This document shows, in pieces, positions 10,193 to 18,669 of a stretch of 64,000 nucleotides of DNA. The position numbers and the translations under genes were made by a program. Positions within the stretch are counted from its first letter, which is position 1, and every line of letters begins with the position of its first letter. The notes below the pieces were generated by a model. It saw nothing but the letters and a program-made list of their open reading frames with translations, made no database searches and was not told where the DNA came from. Source of the DNA: Pseudomonas mendocina. Its GTDB lineage: Bacteria; Pseudomonadota; Gammaproteobacteria; Pseudomonadales; Pseudomonadaceae. Where the stretch lies: NCBI RefSeq assembly GCF_900636545.1, contig NZ_LR134290.1, forward strand, positions 2,852,001 through 2,916,000. The letters are read 5' to 3'.

Positions 10193-10783
10193 TCAGGCTT
10201 GCGGGGGGTTGAGCCCATCGCTGGGCGATAGGGATTGCAGAAGTAATTGCGCAGTGCGGCCGGCGCTGTCGGCGGCATCCGCCTGGCCGGTAACCATGGC
10301 GACGGCGGTAGCACCATCGATCAGCAGGAGAAACTGCCTGGCCATTTCCTCGGGCTCGGCAAAGCTGCCAGCCGTGGTCAGCTCGGTCAGATAAGCCAAC
10401 AGGCGCTGTTTATGCAGCAGCGCCACGGCGCGAATTTCACTGTCGAGATCACTGATCTCTCCCGCCGCATTGATAAAGGCGCAGCCGTGAAAATCGGCTG
10501 CCGAAAACCAACTGCGCAGAAGCGGAAACACCGCCAACAGGCGTTCGCTTGGCGAGCCCGCGGAAGTACCCGCGATGAACCACTGCATCCAGCGCTCATC
10601 ACGCGCGCGCAGCGCAGCGGCAACCAGTGTTTCCTTGGTCGAATAGAGGCGATAGATGCTTTTGCGCGCCACCCCGGATGCCTTGACGATGGCATCCATC
10701 CCGGTGGCGTTGATACCACCGGCATAGACCAGGCTTTCGGTGGCTTGCAGCAAGCGCTGCTGGATTGAGGCGTCTTCGGGCAT
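10193..10783 (-). CDS. TetR/AcrR-family transcriptional regulator
   Basis: 196 residues. The N-terminal helix-turn-helix (LLQATESLVYAGGINATGMDAIVKASGVARKSIYRLYSTKETLVAAAL) is clear and the C-terminal half is a helical ligand-binding domain. Its ATG lies nine bases from a large inverted repeat (10792-10840), which makes autorepression likely. It leads an operon with the NTF2-like gene, so the latter probably belongs to a small inducible detoxification or stress function; the ligand is unknown. Confidence 0.92.
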   Translation of the reverse strand: MPEDASIQQRLLQATESLVYAGGINATGMDAIVKASGVARKSIYRLYSTKETLVAAALRARDERWMQWFIAGTSAGSPSERLLAVFPLLRSWFSAADFHGCAFINAAGEISDLDSEIRAVALLHKQRLLAYLTELTTAGSFAEPEEMARQFLLLIDGATAVAMVTGQADAADSAGRTAQLLLQSLSPSDGLNPPQA

Positions 10784-10791
10784 GGTTCAAA

Positions 10792-10840
10792 CCAAAGAGA
10801 ATGATCGTTCTCAATAAAGTAGAACGATCATTCTCTTTGG
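10792..10840. promoter_or_regulatory. 49-bp inverted repeat, probable TetR double operator
   Basis: Two perfectly complementary 20-bp arms (10792-10811 and 10821-10840) around a 9-base AT-rich spacer. Each arm also contains its own near-palindrome, AGAAYGATCRTTCT, so the site offers two dyad operators side by side. It sits just upstream of the tetR start codon, where it would cover the promoter and ribosome site. No other gene reads away from it within 100 bp. Confidence 0.8.
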
Positions 10841-10943
10841 TCAACCGATTTTCGTAAGATGGGAACGAGCGGTAGAGAGTACAAACGCTTCAAACTCTCT
10901 GATGCACGCAGTTACAGCATTAGCATACTGCTCTGCAGACCGC

Positions 10944-11864
10944 TCAGCGCCGCTCCAACACCGGCGCATGCTCAGCCATCAACTCCACCACCCAATCGAT
11001 GAACACCCGCAGCTTGGCGCTGACGTGTCGGTTCGGTGGAAAGGCCAGGTACATCGGCATCGGCGTCATCTGCCAGTTTTCGAACAGGCGCACCAGTTCG
11101 CCGCTGGCTAGGTGCGGCTTGGCCATGTAGTGCGGCAACCAGAGCATGCCGAGACCCGCAAGGCCGGCGGCCAGGTAAGCGTTACCATCATCGACGATCA
11201 GCCGCGGGCGACCATGGGCTTCGATGCATTCGTCGCCACAACGCATTGCATAGGGCAAGGCCTTGCCGGTGCGTGACCAGAGAAAGCCCACCGTGCTGTG
11301 GCCTATCGCCTCCAGCTCACGGGGATGCGTCGGCGTTCCGGCCCCCTGCAGATAACTCGGCGTGGCGTAGATACCGAGTTGCAGATCGCCGACATGGCGC
11401 GCGATCAGCGACTGATCGATGATCTCGCCGCCGCGCACCACGCAGTCGACATTCTCGCCGATGACGTCGACGATACGGTCGCTCACGCCCAAGGTCAGCT
11501 GGATTTCCGGATAGCGTGCATAGAACGCCGGCAAGGCAGGAATCAGCAGCATGCGCGCGAAGGGGCTTGGCACGTCCACTCGTAGCCGACCACGCGGGAC
11601 CAGCGATGCACTGGACAGGCTGGTCTCGGCGTCGTCGACATCGGCCAGCAGACGCACCACACGCTCGTAGTAGGCGGCGCCATCGGCGGTGACGTTGACC
11701 TTGCGCGTGGTGCGGTTGAGCAGGCGTACGCGCAGCCGCGCCTCCAGTTGCTGGACCAATTGCGTCACGCTGGTCTTGCTCATGTGCAGGGTCGCAGCCG
11801 CCTTGGTGAAACTGCCGGTTTCTACCACCCGGGCGAAGGCCTGCATCGCATCGAAACGGTCCAT
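10944..11864 (-). CDS. LysR-type transcriptional regulator (CrgA-like branch)
   Basis: 306 residues. The winged helix MDRFDAMQAFARVVETGSFTKAAATLHMSKTSVTQLVQQLEARLRVRLLNRTTRKVNVT is typical of the CrgA/DmlR-type branch, followed by a substrate-binding-protein-like domain. It is divergent from the RidA-family gene 140 bp away, the usual arrangement for a LysR activator and its target, and a TGTTTG-N7-CAAACA dyad lies in that gap. Confidence 0.9.
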   Translation of the reverse strand: MDRFDAMQAFARVVETGSFTKAAATLHMSKTSVTQLVQQLEARLRVRLLNRTTRKVNVTADGAAYYERVVRLLADVDDAETSLSSASLVPRGRLRVDVPSPFARMLLIPALPAFYARYPEIQLTLGVSDRIVDVIGENVDCVVRGGEIIDQSLIARHVGDLQLGIYATPSYLQGAGTPTHPRELEAIGHSTVGFLWSRTGKALPYAMRCGDECIEAHGRPRLIVDDGNAYLAAGLAGLGMLWLPHYMAKPHLASGELVRLFENWQMTPMPMYLAFPPNRHVSAKLRVFIDWVVELMAEHAPVLERR

Positions 11865-11888
11865 CTCGCGCCTCTCTTAGCCGTTGAT

Positions 11889-11907
11889 TGTTTGGATTTT
11901 ACAAACA
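11889..11907. promoter_or_regulatory. Candidate LysR operator (T-N11-A type dyad)
   Basis: TGTTTG-GATTTTA-CAAACA, a perfect 6-bp inverted repeat in the divergent gap between the LysR gene and the ridA-like gene, 24 bases from the LysR start. It fits the T-N11-A form of LysR binding sites. Assignment is inference. Confidence 0.5.
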
Positions 11908-12004
11908 GTCATGACCAGAGTTGCGTGTTTATCCAGTTCCTCCGCACTTCTAGAGTGACGTCATCGACAACAGCGGGCCACATTGGCCCTAGACAGAGGC
12001 AACG

Positions 12005-12400
12005 ATGACAAACAACCGAGATGTGGTTTTCCCGGCCGAGCGCCATGATCTGTACGAGCTTCACCGCTATTCGCCAGCGATTCGTTCCAATGGGTTTCTG
12101 TTCGTATCCGGCCAGGTCGGCAGCCGCAAGGATGGTTCGCCCGAGCCCGACCTGAAAGATCAGGTTCGCCTGGCCTTCGCCAACCTCAATGCGATACTCG
12201 CGGAGGCTGGCAGCAGCTTCGACGACGTGGTCGACACCACCATTTTCATGGTCGACCCGCACGCGAAATTCGAAACCATCTGGGAAGTGGCAGCCGATTA
12301 TTGGGGCGAAGCGCCCTACCCGACTGTGACTGCCATTGGCGTGACCTGGCTGTCCGGTTTCGACTTCGAGATCAAGGTGATCGCCAAGCTGCCGGAATGA
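12005..12400 (+). CDS. RidA family (YjgF/YER057c/UK114) protein
   Basis: 131 residues of the trimeric enamine/imine deaminase fold. The motifs FLFVSGQVG, DQVRLAFANLNAILAEAGSSFDDVV and PTVTAIGV are family hallmarks. RidA proper ends with a catalytic Arg in an ...RxAV context; here the segment is YPTVTAIGVTWL, so the canonical Arg is not evident and this is probably one of the Rid subfamilies without proven deaminase activity. Its regulator is probably the divergent LysR. Confidence 0.85.
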   Translation: MTNNRDVVFPAERHDLYELHRYSPAIRSNGFLFVSGQVGSRKDGSPEPDLKDQVRLAFANLNAILAEAGSSFDDVVDTTIFMVDPHAKFETIWEVAADYWGEAPYPTVTAIGVTWLSGFDFEIKVIAKLPE

Positions 12401-12445
12401 GTGTCGGTTGCGCCCCTGCAGACGAGGGCGCGACCGAAAGGCTTA

Positions 12446-12624
12446 GAAGCTGTTCACGATCTGCTGCGCGGCGCTACTGCGTTAAAAACAAGTTGGATTG
12501 CCAGCCCAGTCGGAATGCTCATATAAAAAAGACAGTCGAGCGCGACTCTGACCGTTCCTCGCTTGTTTTGCGGGGCCGCCATCGGCCTTGTATCGCTCCA
12601 GCTCGCGAGATCGTGAGCTGGCTC
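12446..12624. mobile_element. MITE-like dispersed repeat, copy 2 (variant ends)
   Basis: This copy shares with copies 1 and 3 the interior order gcgttaaaa, ccagccc-gtcg, aatgctcat, gagcgcgac, ccgttcctcgc, gcggggccgccatcggc, but ends in a different inverted repeat: TCACGATCT (12454-12462) and AGATCGTGA (12608-12616), extended imperfectly by AGC-TG/CAGCTGGCT. It lies between the ridA-like gene and the 3' end of nfsB. No ORF inside. Confidence 0.65.
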
Positions 12625-13275
12625 TTAGAGGTGAGTGAAGACGCGCTCGGCTGGCAGACGCGACTTCGGCAGCGCCGCATTGAAGTCACTGTCACTGCGA
12701 TACCCCAGCGCCACCGCCACCATGCTGCCCAGGCCCTTGGCGGTGAGTCCCAGTTCCTCATCCAGTGCCTGGCGGTCGATACCCTCCATCGGCGTGGCGT
12801 CCACACCTTTGGCCGCTGCGCCCAGGAGCAAGGTACCCAGCGCCAGATAAGCCTGTTTCTCGGCCCAGTGCGGAATGTCGCCCAAGCCGCGGTGCAGTTC
12901 GACGTAGCTGTTGCGGGTGTTGTGCTGGGTGGTGCGCGCCGCATCATCGCGGAAGCGGCCATCGTCAGCTTCCTGCTGCAGAACGTCGGCCAGGTAGGCG
13001 TCGTCGAGGTCGCGACGGGCGCAAATCAGGATCACGTGCGAGGCATTGAGAATCTTCGCCTGGTTGTAGGCGAAGCCGCCCTGTGCGCCCTTGGCCAGGC
13101 GCGCCTTGCCCTCTGCGGTGCTCGCCACGACGAAGTGCCAGGGCTGCGAGTTGACCGACGACGGTGACAGGCGCAGCAGCTCGAGCAATTCGTCGATGAT
13201 CGCTTGGTCCACCTGGCGGCTGGCATCGTAGGCCTTGGTGGTATAGCGCTGGCGTGCGAAGGAAACGGGGCTCAT
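12625..13275 (-). CDS. nfsB: Oxygen-insensitive NAD(P)H nitroreductase, NfsB type
   Basis: FMN flavoprotein of 216 residues that reduces nitroaromatics and quinones by two electrons (dihydropteridine reductase in some annotations). SPSSVNSQPWHFVVAS, EGKARLAKGA and the C-terminal VALGYRSDSDFNAALPKSRLP closely follow E. coli NfsB. ATG at 13275 is chosen because AGGAGG lies six bases upstream; a TTG two codons earlier is in frame but sits too close to the ribosome site. Confidence 0.92.
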   Translation of the reverse strand: MSPVSFARQRYTTKAYDASRQVDQAIIDELLELLRLSPSSVNSQPWHFVVASTAEGKARLAKGAQGGFAYNQAKILNASHVILICARRDLDDAYLADVLQQEADDGRFRDDAARTTQHNTRNSYVELHRGLGDIPHWAEKQAYLALGTLLLGAAAKGVDATPMEGIDRQALDEELGLTAKGLGSMVAVALGYRSDSDFNAALPKSRLPAERVFTHL

Positions 13276-13552
13276 GGACAACCTCCTGATCGAATGGATG
13301 GAGCGAAAAGTCTAAGTCTGAAGCATGGCAAGCCATGAAAAAAGCGGGCATTGGCAGCAGCAGTTTCAATGAAAACGTGAAAATCCCGGGCGAAGCAGCC
13401 CAGCCACACCTGCCTGTCGGCAAGCTGTACGACGCCTGTAAACAACTCGTAAACGCGATGGATTTTCATTAGCGCCGATAGTAAAAAGATAGCTTGCTTT
13501 CGATCCTGCCCGACCAGCGCTCATCGCTGCGTGTCCCGACCCGGAGTCCAGC
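13276..13552. other. Divergent intergenic region nfsB / siderophore ABC operon
   Basis: 277 bp containing both promoters. At 13455-13473 the sequence gcgatggattttcattagc matches the 19-bp Fur consensus at 12 positions by eye, mostly in the right half (TTTTCATTA). That would suit the downstream iron-chelate importer, but the match is weak. Nothing else stands out apart from B12-box-like fragments discussed under rejected items. Confidence 0.35.
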
Positions 13553-14467
13553 ATGTCTATCCGCTCTCATCTGCAACGCACCGCTGCGGCGATTGCCGCC
13601 TCGCTACTCCTCACTCTGCCGCTGCATGCCAGCGAGCGCACGCTGGACAGCGCCTATGGCCCGCTGACCCTCAGCGGCACGCCGCAGCGCGTGGTCGCTC
13701 TCGGCGACAGCGCGCTGGATGCGGCGCTGTCCCTCGGCGTGCAACCGGTCGGCACCCTGGCCAGCCGCGGCGGCGATGACGTGCCGGACTACCTCAAGGC
13801 CAAGGCCGGCAAGATCACCCTGGTCGGCAGCGTGCGCGAGCCCAATCTGGAGGCCATCCTGCGCCTGCAACCGGACCTGGTGCTGGCTTCGAACGATCTA
13901 CCACGTGAGCTGTACGCCAAATTGAGCCTGATGGCACCGACCGTGGTGCCCAAGGGCACCAGCTTTCAGAACTGGCACGATACCTACGCCACTTACGCTC
14001 AGGCGCTCGGCAAGGCTGAAGAGGGTCAGCAGCGTATCGCCGAAATCGACGCGCGCAGCGCACAACTGCGCCAGCGCCTGCCACAGGGCCTACAGGTCAG
14101 CGTGGTGCGCTGGAATCCGCAAGGTCCGGTGATCATGTCCAGTCATCTGTTCGTCGGTCAGTTGCTCGCTGACCTTGGCCTGCAAGCCAACGAACTAGCC
14201 GCCGCCCAGGCACAGAAACCGCACAGCGATGTACTCAGCCTGGAGAACCTGTCGCGCGTCAACGCCGACTGGATCTTCCTCGCCACCCTCAACCCGGACG
14301 GCCGCAAGGCACTGGAGGACGCGCGCAAGCAAACCGCCTTCACTCGCCTGAAAGCCGTCGCCGATGAGCAGGTGGTGACGGTAGACGGCCAGATCTGGAG
14401 CAGCAGCTCCGGTTACCTGGCCGCGCAGCAGGTGCTTGACGACGTGGAGAAGGCGCTGCTCGACTGA
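13553..14467 (+). CDS. Siderophore-type ABC transporter, periplasmic binding protein
   Basis: 304-residue FecB/FhuD-type (class III) binding protein. Signal peptide to about residue 26 (AIAASLLLTLPLHA). The mature part begins with RTLDSAYGPLTLSGTPQRVVALGDSALDAAL, then NLEAILRLQPDLVLAS, and the long linking helix is consistent with chelate binding without domain closure. First gene of a four-gene operon (two permeases and an ATPase follow with 1-4 base spacing). Substrate is probably an iron chelate of the citrate/hydroxamate kind; cobalamin is possible but less likely. Confidence 0.88.
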   Translation: MSIRSHLQRTAAAIAASLLLTLPLHASERTLDSAYGPLTLSGTPQRVVALGDSALDAALSLGVQPVGTLASRGGDDVPDYLKAKAGKITLVGSVREPNLEAILRLQPDLVLASNDLPRELYAKLSLMAPTVVPKGTSFQNWHDTYATYAQALGKAEEGQQRIAEIDARSAQLRQRLPQGLQVSVVRWNPQGPVIMSSHLFVGQLLADLGLQANELAAAQAQKPHSDVLSLENLSRVNADWIFLATLNPDGRKALEDARKQTAFTRLKAVADEQVVTVDGQIWSSSSGYLAAQQVLDDVEKALLD

Positions 14468-15465
14468 TGCCCGCACGTCTTTCCGTTCCTCTGGCCCTTG
14501 GCTACGCAGCCCTGTGCCTTGCGTTACTGTGCCTAGCCAGCCTGCTGTTGGGCGCTGGCGATATCGGTATCCTGCCCAGCCTGCAGGCACTGCTCGGTAG
14601 CAGCGACGACGATGCTCGCTTCATCGTCTTCGAGTTGCGCTGGGTGCGCACCGAACTGGCCGTGCTCGTAGGCGTTGCCCTGGGTGCGGCCGGCGTACTG
14701 CTGCAAGCGGTCACGCGCAACCCACTGGCCGAACCCGGGCTGCTCGGAGTCAGCGCCGGTGCCTCATTCGCCGTGGTCCTGGCGATCAATCTGGGCGCCT
14801 CGGCCGCCAGCCTGCATCTGGGCGTCGCCATGCTCGGCGCGCTGGTGGGCTGTGTGCTGGTGCTGCTGGTCACGCGCATGCGCGGCGTGGGTGACGATCC
14901 GGTGCGCCTGGTGCTGGCCGGCGCCGCCTTCTCCGGCATGCTCGGCGCACTCAGCAGCCTGTTGCTGTTATGGGATCAGCGCACGGCCGACGAGATGCGC
15001 TTCTGGGTCATCGGCGCCATGGCCGGCCGCCCACTGGACACCCTCGAGTGGAGCCTGCCGGGGCTGATTGGCGGGCTGTCCATGGCGCTGCTGGTGGTGC
15101 GCCCGTTGGCCGCATTGGCATTGGGCGAGCGCGTCGCCAGCGGTCTCGGCCATCATCCGCAACTGACCCGCCTGGGTACCCTGCTGGCCGTGGCGATCCT
15201 GGTCGGCACCGCCACCGCAGCCGCCGGCCCCATCGCCTTCATTGGCCTGATTGTGCCCTACATCGCCCGCCGTCTGGTGGGCTCGGGCATTCGCCGCACC
15301 CTTGGCCTGAGCATGCTACTCGGCCCCAGCGTGCTGCTGCTGGCTGATGTCATCTCGCGCCTGCTGGTGCGCCCCTACGAATTGCCCGTTGGCGTGGTGG
15401 CTGCCTTCGTCGGCGCACCGATCCTGATCGCCGTGGTCCGCCAACACCGCCTGCCGACCTTGTGA
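14467..15465 (+). CDS. FecCD-family ABC transporter permease 1
   Basis: 332 residues with about nine to ten membrane helices. The family motifs GVALGAAGVLLQAVTRNPLAEPGLLGVSAGA and GPIAFIGLIVPYIARRLVGS (the ATPase coupling loop) are present, and the C-terminus has ELPVGVVAAFVGAPIL. The ATG shares a base with the stop codon of the binding-protein gene. Forms a heterodimer with the next gene product. Confidence 0.93.
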   Translation: MPARLSVPLALGYAALCLALLCLASLLLGAGDIGILPSLQALLGSSDDDARFIVFELRWVRTELAVLVGVALGAAGVLLQAVTRNPLAEPGLLGVSAGASFAVVLAINLGASAASLHLGVAMLGALVGCVLVLLVTRMRGVGDDPVRLVLAGAAFSGMLGALSSLLLLWDQRTADEMRFWVIGAMAGRPLDTLEWSLPGLIGGLSMALLVVRPLAALALGERVASGLGHHPQLTRLGTLLAVAILVGTATAAAGPIAFIGLIVPYIARRLVGSGIRRTLGLSMLLGPSVLLLADVISRLLVRPYELPVGVVAAFVGAPILIAVVRQHRLPTL

Positions 15466-15466
15466 C

Positions 15467-16531
15467 ATGAACCGAACCGCCCCACATCCCCTGCTCGCCC
15501 CAAGCGGCCATCATCTGCTGCGTCTGGGCCGCTACAGCCTGCTGCTGCACCGACGCAGCATGGCCATCGCGCTGATCCTAGGCCTGCTGCTGATCGCCGT
15601 GGCTACCGCGATACTGGCGGCCGGCGACGACACCCTCACGCCCTGGAAAGCTCTGCAGGCGGCCTTGGGCCAGGGCGACGCGCTGCAGGTGTTTCTGATT
15701 CAGGAGCTGCGTCTGCCTCGGCTGATCGCCGGCCTGCTCAGTGGCGCAGCCCTCGGCGCGGCTGGCTGCCTGCTGCAGACCCTGGCGCGCAACCGTCTGG
15801 CCACGCCTGGGGTGATCGGCATCGACAACGGCGCCACCGCCTTCGCCGTCGCCTCCATCGTCGCCGTGCCCACCAGCCTGGCGCCCTCGGCCCTGGCCCT
15901 GAGCGGTGCTGCCACGGCGGCGGTGCTGACTTTCGCCCTGGCGGCCGGTGGTGGCGCTCGCGGCTATCGCTTCATCGTCGTCGGCATCGCCATAGGCGCG
16001 TTGTTCGGTGCACTGACCAACCTGATGCTGGCGCGTAGCGACATGGACGCTGCCAATGCTGCCTACCCCTGGACGGTGGGCAGTCTCAACGCGCGACCTG
16101 CCGATTCGGTACTGCTGCTCGGCATCGGCCTGGCAGCCGGCCTACCGCTGGCCAAGTTGCTGGCAAATGCCCTGAGCCTGATGCGTTTTTCCGACAGTGT
16201 CGCCATCGGTCTCGGCGTGCGCCTGCAACGCATGCGTTTGCTCACCCTGGCATTGTGCGTGTGGCTAACCGCACTGGCCGTCGCCGTCGTCGGCCCGGTC
16301 GGTTTGATCGCCCTGGCCGCACCGGAAATGGCCAGGCATCTGTGCAACCGCCACGGTGTCCCGGTGTTCAACGCGGCATTGTCCGGCGCACTGATGATGA
16401 TCCTTGCCGACTGGCTTGGACGCACCCTGCTGGCGCCCATCGAGATCCCGGTTGGCATCATCGCCGCCGTGGTCGGCGGCCCCTACCTACTCTGGATTCT
16501 GCTGCGCCAGGTCCCACGGAGTTCGACATGA
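15467..16531 (+). CDS. FecCD-family ABC transporter permease 2
   Basis: 354 residues, again with FecCD motifs (SGAALGAAGCLLQTLARNRLATPGVIGIDNGA, GPVGLIALAAPEMARHL coupling loop, EIPVGIIAAVVGGPYLLWIL). It has an N-terminal extension of about 30 residues compared with permease 1. Starts one base after the preceding stop codon and overlaps the ATPase gene by ATGA. Confidence 0.92.
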   Translation: MNRTAPHPLLAPSGHHLLRLGRYSLLLHRRSMAIALILGLLLIAVATAILAAGDDTLTPWKALQAALGQGDALQVFLIQELRLPRLIAGLLSGAALGAAGCLLQTLARNRLATPGVIGIDNGATAFAVASIVAVPTSLAPSALALSGAATAAVLTFALAAGGGARGYRFIVVGIAIGALFGALTNLMLARSDMDAANAAYPWTVGSLNARPADSVLLLGIGLAAGLPLAKLLANALSLMRFSDSVAIGLGVRLQRMRLLTLALCVWLTALAVAVVGPVGLIALAAPEMARHLCNRHGVPVFNAALSGALMMILADWLGRTLLAPIEIPVGIIAAVVGGPYLLWILLRQVPRSST

Positions 16532-17352
16532 ACCTGCTTTCCTCCCTGCTCGGCGACACTCGCCAGCCAGACGTACGCCTGGAAGCCCGCGACCTGAGCA
16601 TGGGCTACGCCCAGGCCACCATCATCGACGACTTGAACCTGCTCATTCCCAGCGGCCAGGTCACGGCCATCGTCGGCCCCAATGGGTGTGGCAAATCCAC
16701 CCTGCTCGCCGGCCTGGCGCGCCTGCACAAGCCCAGCGCCGGCCAGGTGCTGCTCGATGGCAAGGCCATCGGCAGTCTGCCCTCTCGGGAAGTGGCGCGC
16801 AGGCTTGCGCTGCTACCGCAGGATGCCAGTGCGCCGGACGGGCTGACGGTCAGCGAACTGATTCGTTTCGGCCGTCAGCCGCACCAGAGCCTGCTGCGCC
16901 AGTGGAGCGAAGAGGACCAGGCCATCGTCGAGGAGGCCCTGCTCGCCGCCGACCTGGTGGATCTGGCCGACCGCCCGCTGGAGTCGATGTCCGGCGGTCA
17001 GCGCCAGCGTGCCTGGATCGCCATGGCCATCGCCCAGGCCACGCCCCTGCTGCTGCTCGATGAACCCACCTCGGCGCTGGACCTGGGCCATCAGATCGAA
17101 GTGTTCGAGCTGATCCGCCAACTGACCGCCGCCGGCAAGACCATCGTCATGGTGGTACACGACCTCTCCAGCGCCTGTCGGTACGCCGATCACCTGATCG
17201 CCATGCACCAAGGGCACATCGTCGCCAGCGGCAGTCCCCAAGACATCGTCACCCCAGAGTTGGTCGAGCACCTGTATGGCGTGCGCTGCACGCTGCTACG
17301 TGATCCGTTCAGCGGTACACCGGTGATCGCCGGCGTGAGCAAGCTGACCTAG
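16528..17352 (+). CDS. Siderophore-type ABC transporter ATP-binding protein
   Basis: 274 residues. Walker A GPNGCGKST, Q-loop LLPQDAS, signature MSGGQRQRAWIAMA, Walker B LLLLDEPTSALD and the switch His in VMVVHDLSSA are all intact. The ATG at 16528 overlaps the permease stop and gives the normal family N-terminus; the reading frame is open further upstream but inside the permease gene. Last gene of the importer operon. Confidence 0.94.
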   Translation: MNLLSSLLGDTRQPDVRLEARDLSMGYAQATIIDDLNLLIPSGQVTAIVGPNGCGKSTLLAGLARLHKPSAGQVLLDGKAIGSLPSREVARRLALLPQDASAPDGLTVSELIRFGRQPHQSLLRQWSEEDQAIVEEALLAADLVDLADRPLESMSGGQRQRAWIAMAIAQATPLLLLDEPTSALDLGHQIEVFELIRQLTAAGKTIVMVVHDLSSACRYADHLIAMHQGHIVASGSPQDIVTPELVEHLYGVRCTLLRDPFSGTPVIAGVSKLT

Positions 17353-17583
17353 TCGAGAAACGTTATAGAAAGCGTCCAAATACGAAATCTTCTGAAAAAA
17401 ATGTAGGAAATCAGCGCATCACTCTTTCGGATATTTCTCATACGATGATTTTTATTGTTTCAAATCAAAGGGTTGAATTGATCGGAGCGACTCACGGAAA
17501 GATCGTGAAAAAAATGGTGCCCTGAAGCAGGCAGATGTCTGGACTATCGTCCAAGTAACTCCATTTCAAACGGACTTGCCCAT
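17353..17583. promoter_or_regulatory. AT-rich promoter region of the Csu pilus operon
   Basis: 231 bp, clearly richer in A+T than its surroundings, including ttctcatacgatgatttttattg around 17435-17458 and several A-runs. No ORF. Such AT-rich leaders are usual before fimbrial operons (H-NS/MvaT silencing), which is inference here. No hairpin terminator for the upstream ABC operon is evident. Confidence 0.5.
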
Positions 17584-18117
17584 ATGAAGCCCGCCATGAG
17601 GGTCGCAGCGCTTGCACTTCCGCTCTTCGCAGCCCCGGCTTTTTCGGCCGGCCAACTGCAAGGTCAACTGAACGTCCAGATCACCATCGGCACCGGCTGC
17701 ACGGTGACCAACGGCACCGCGGGCGGCTCCAGCAATACCTTCGGATCGATTTCCTTCGGCAACTACAACGACCTCGCCAACCTGATCGACGGCCGCTCCT
17801 TCGGCAGTGCGGGCGGCAGCTCTTTCGGCCTGCAATGCAGCCTCGGTACCGCCTACAGCATCGCCTTGAACGCCGGGCAGAACGCCAGCGGCGGCCAAAG
17901 GCGCATGATCAATGCGGGTGCCTACGTGGCCTACAACCTCTATCAGAACAGCGGCCGCTCCCTGCCTTGGGGAGACGGCGGCGCCACAGGGTCGGTGCTT
18001 TCAGGTACCGGCACCGGCAACAACGAAGAGGTGATCGTCTACGGCCGGGTACCTTCTCAGACCACTCCAAGCCCCGGGACCTACACGGATACCGTTCAGG
18101 TCACCATCGCCTGGTAA
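17584..18117 (+). CDS. Csu-type pilus subunit (spore coat U/SCPU domain), first subunit
   Basis: 177 residues. Signal peptide to about residue 22 (FAAPAFSA), then the SCPU domain: GQLNVQITIGTGCTV, FGSISFGNYNDL, a second Cys in LQCSLGTAYSIALNAGQN, VAYNLYQNSGRSLPWGDG, and the C-terminal beta strand YTDTVQVTIAW that takes part in donor-strand contacts. As first and best-formed gene it probably encodes the major pilin (CsuA/B-like). Archaic chaperone-usher pili mediate adhesion and biofilm formation. Confidence 0.9.
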   Translation: MKPAMRVAALALPLFAAPAFSAGQLQGQLNVQITIGTGCTVTNGTAGGSSNTFGSISFGNYNDLANLIDGRSFGSAGGSSFGLQCSLGTAYSIALNAGQNASGGQRRMINAGAYVAYNLYQNSGRSLPWGDGGATGSVLSGTGTGNNEEVIVYGRVPSQTTPSPGTYTDTVQVTIAW

Positions 18118-18168
18118 GCACGCTGCATACGCTCAAGAGGACATCTCGCTCATCAGGGAGGACTCGTC

Positions 18169-18669
18169 ATGCCACGCCTGATCGCCCTTCTCCTCATGCT
18201 CGCTCCAACGTTTGCGGCAGCAGTCGACAAGACTGCCACCATCGGCCTGAACGTCGAGGTCCTGCCGGCCTGTCAGGCAGGCAGCAACAGTGGTTCGGGC
18301 CTGAGCTTCGGCATCCTCGACTTCGGCACGCACCTCAGACTCGATAGCCTGATCACCCGCGTCGGCCAACCAGGGGCAGGTGCCCTGCGCATCAATTGCC
18401 AGCAAAGCATTCCCTACCGGGTACTGATCAATGCCGGTTATAGCGGCGCCGTCAACAATCGGCAGATGGTTGGTCCCGGCTCCGCCGTACTCGCCTACAA
18501 CCTCTACACTGCTGCGGACTATGCCACCGTCTGGGACAACAGCACCGGAGTCAGCGCGATAGGCAATGGCCAGGACCAGTGGCTCCCCATCTATGCCCGC
18601 GTACCGGCGCAGAGCGCGCCACCGCCTGGCAGCTACAGCGATACCCTGACCGTCACGGTGAGTTGGTGA
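18169..18669 (+). CDS. Csu-type pilus minor subunit (SCPU domain), second subunit
   Basis: 166 residues with signal peptide to about residue 18 and a single SCPU domain: KTATIGLNVEVLPACQAG, LSFGILDFGTH, INCQQSIPYRVLINAGYSG, AYNLYTAADYATVWDN and the terminal SYSDTLTVTVSW. Probable CsuA-like subunit. Its stop overlaps the next ATG (TGATG). Confidence 0.88.
   Translation: MPRLIALLLMLAPTFAAAVDKTATIGLNVEVLPACQAGSNSGSGLSFGILDFGTHLRLDSLITRVGQPGAGALRINCQQSIPYRVLINAGYSGAVNNRQMVGPGSAVLAYNLYTAADYATVWDNSTGVSAIGNGQDQWLPIYARVPAQSAPPPGSYSDTLTVTVSW

Noticed and set aside
13360..13440. Possible cobalamin riboswitch before the siderophore-type ABC operon
   Set aside because: GTGAAAATCC and ACCTGCC, reminiscent of conserved riboswitch boxes, are present, but they are only about 25 bases apart, the other conserved boxes are missing, and the binding protein looks like a siderophore type. 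A covariance-model search would settle it.
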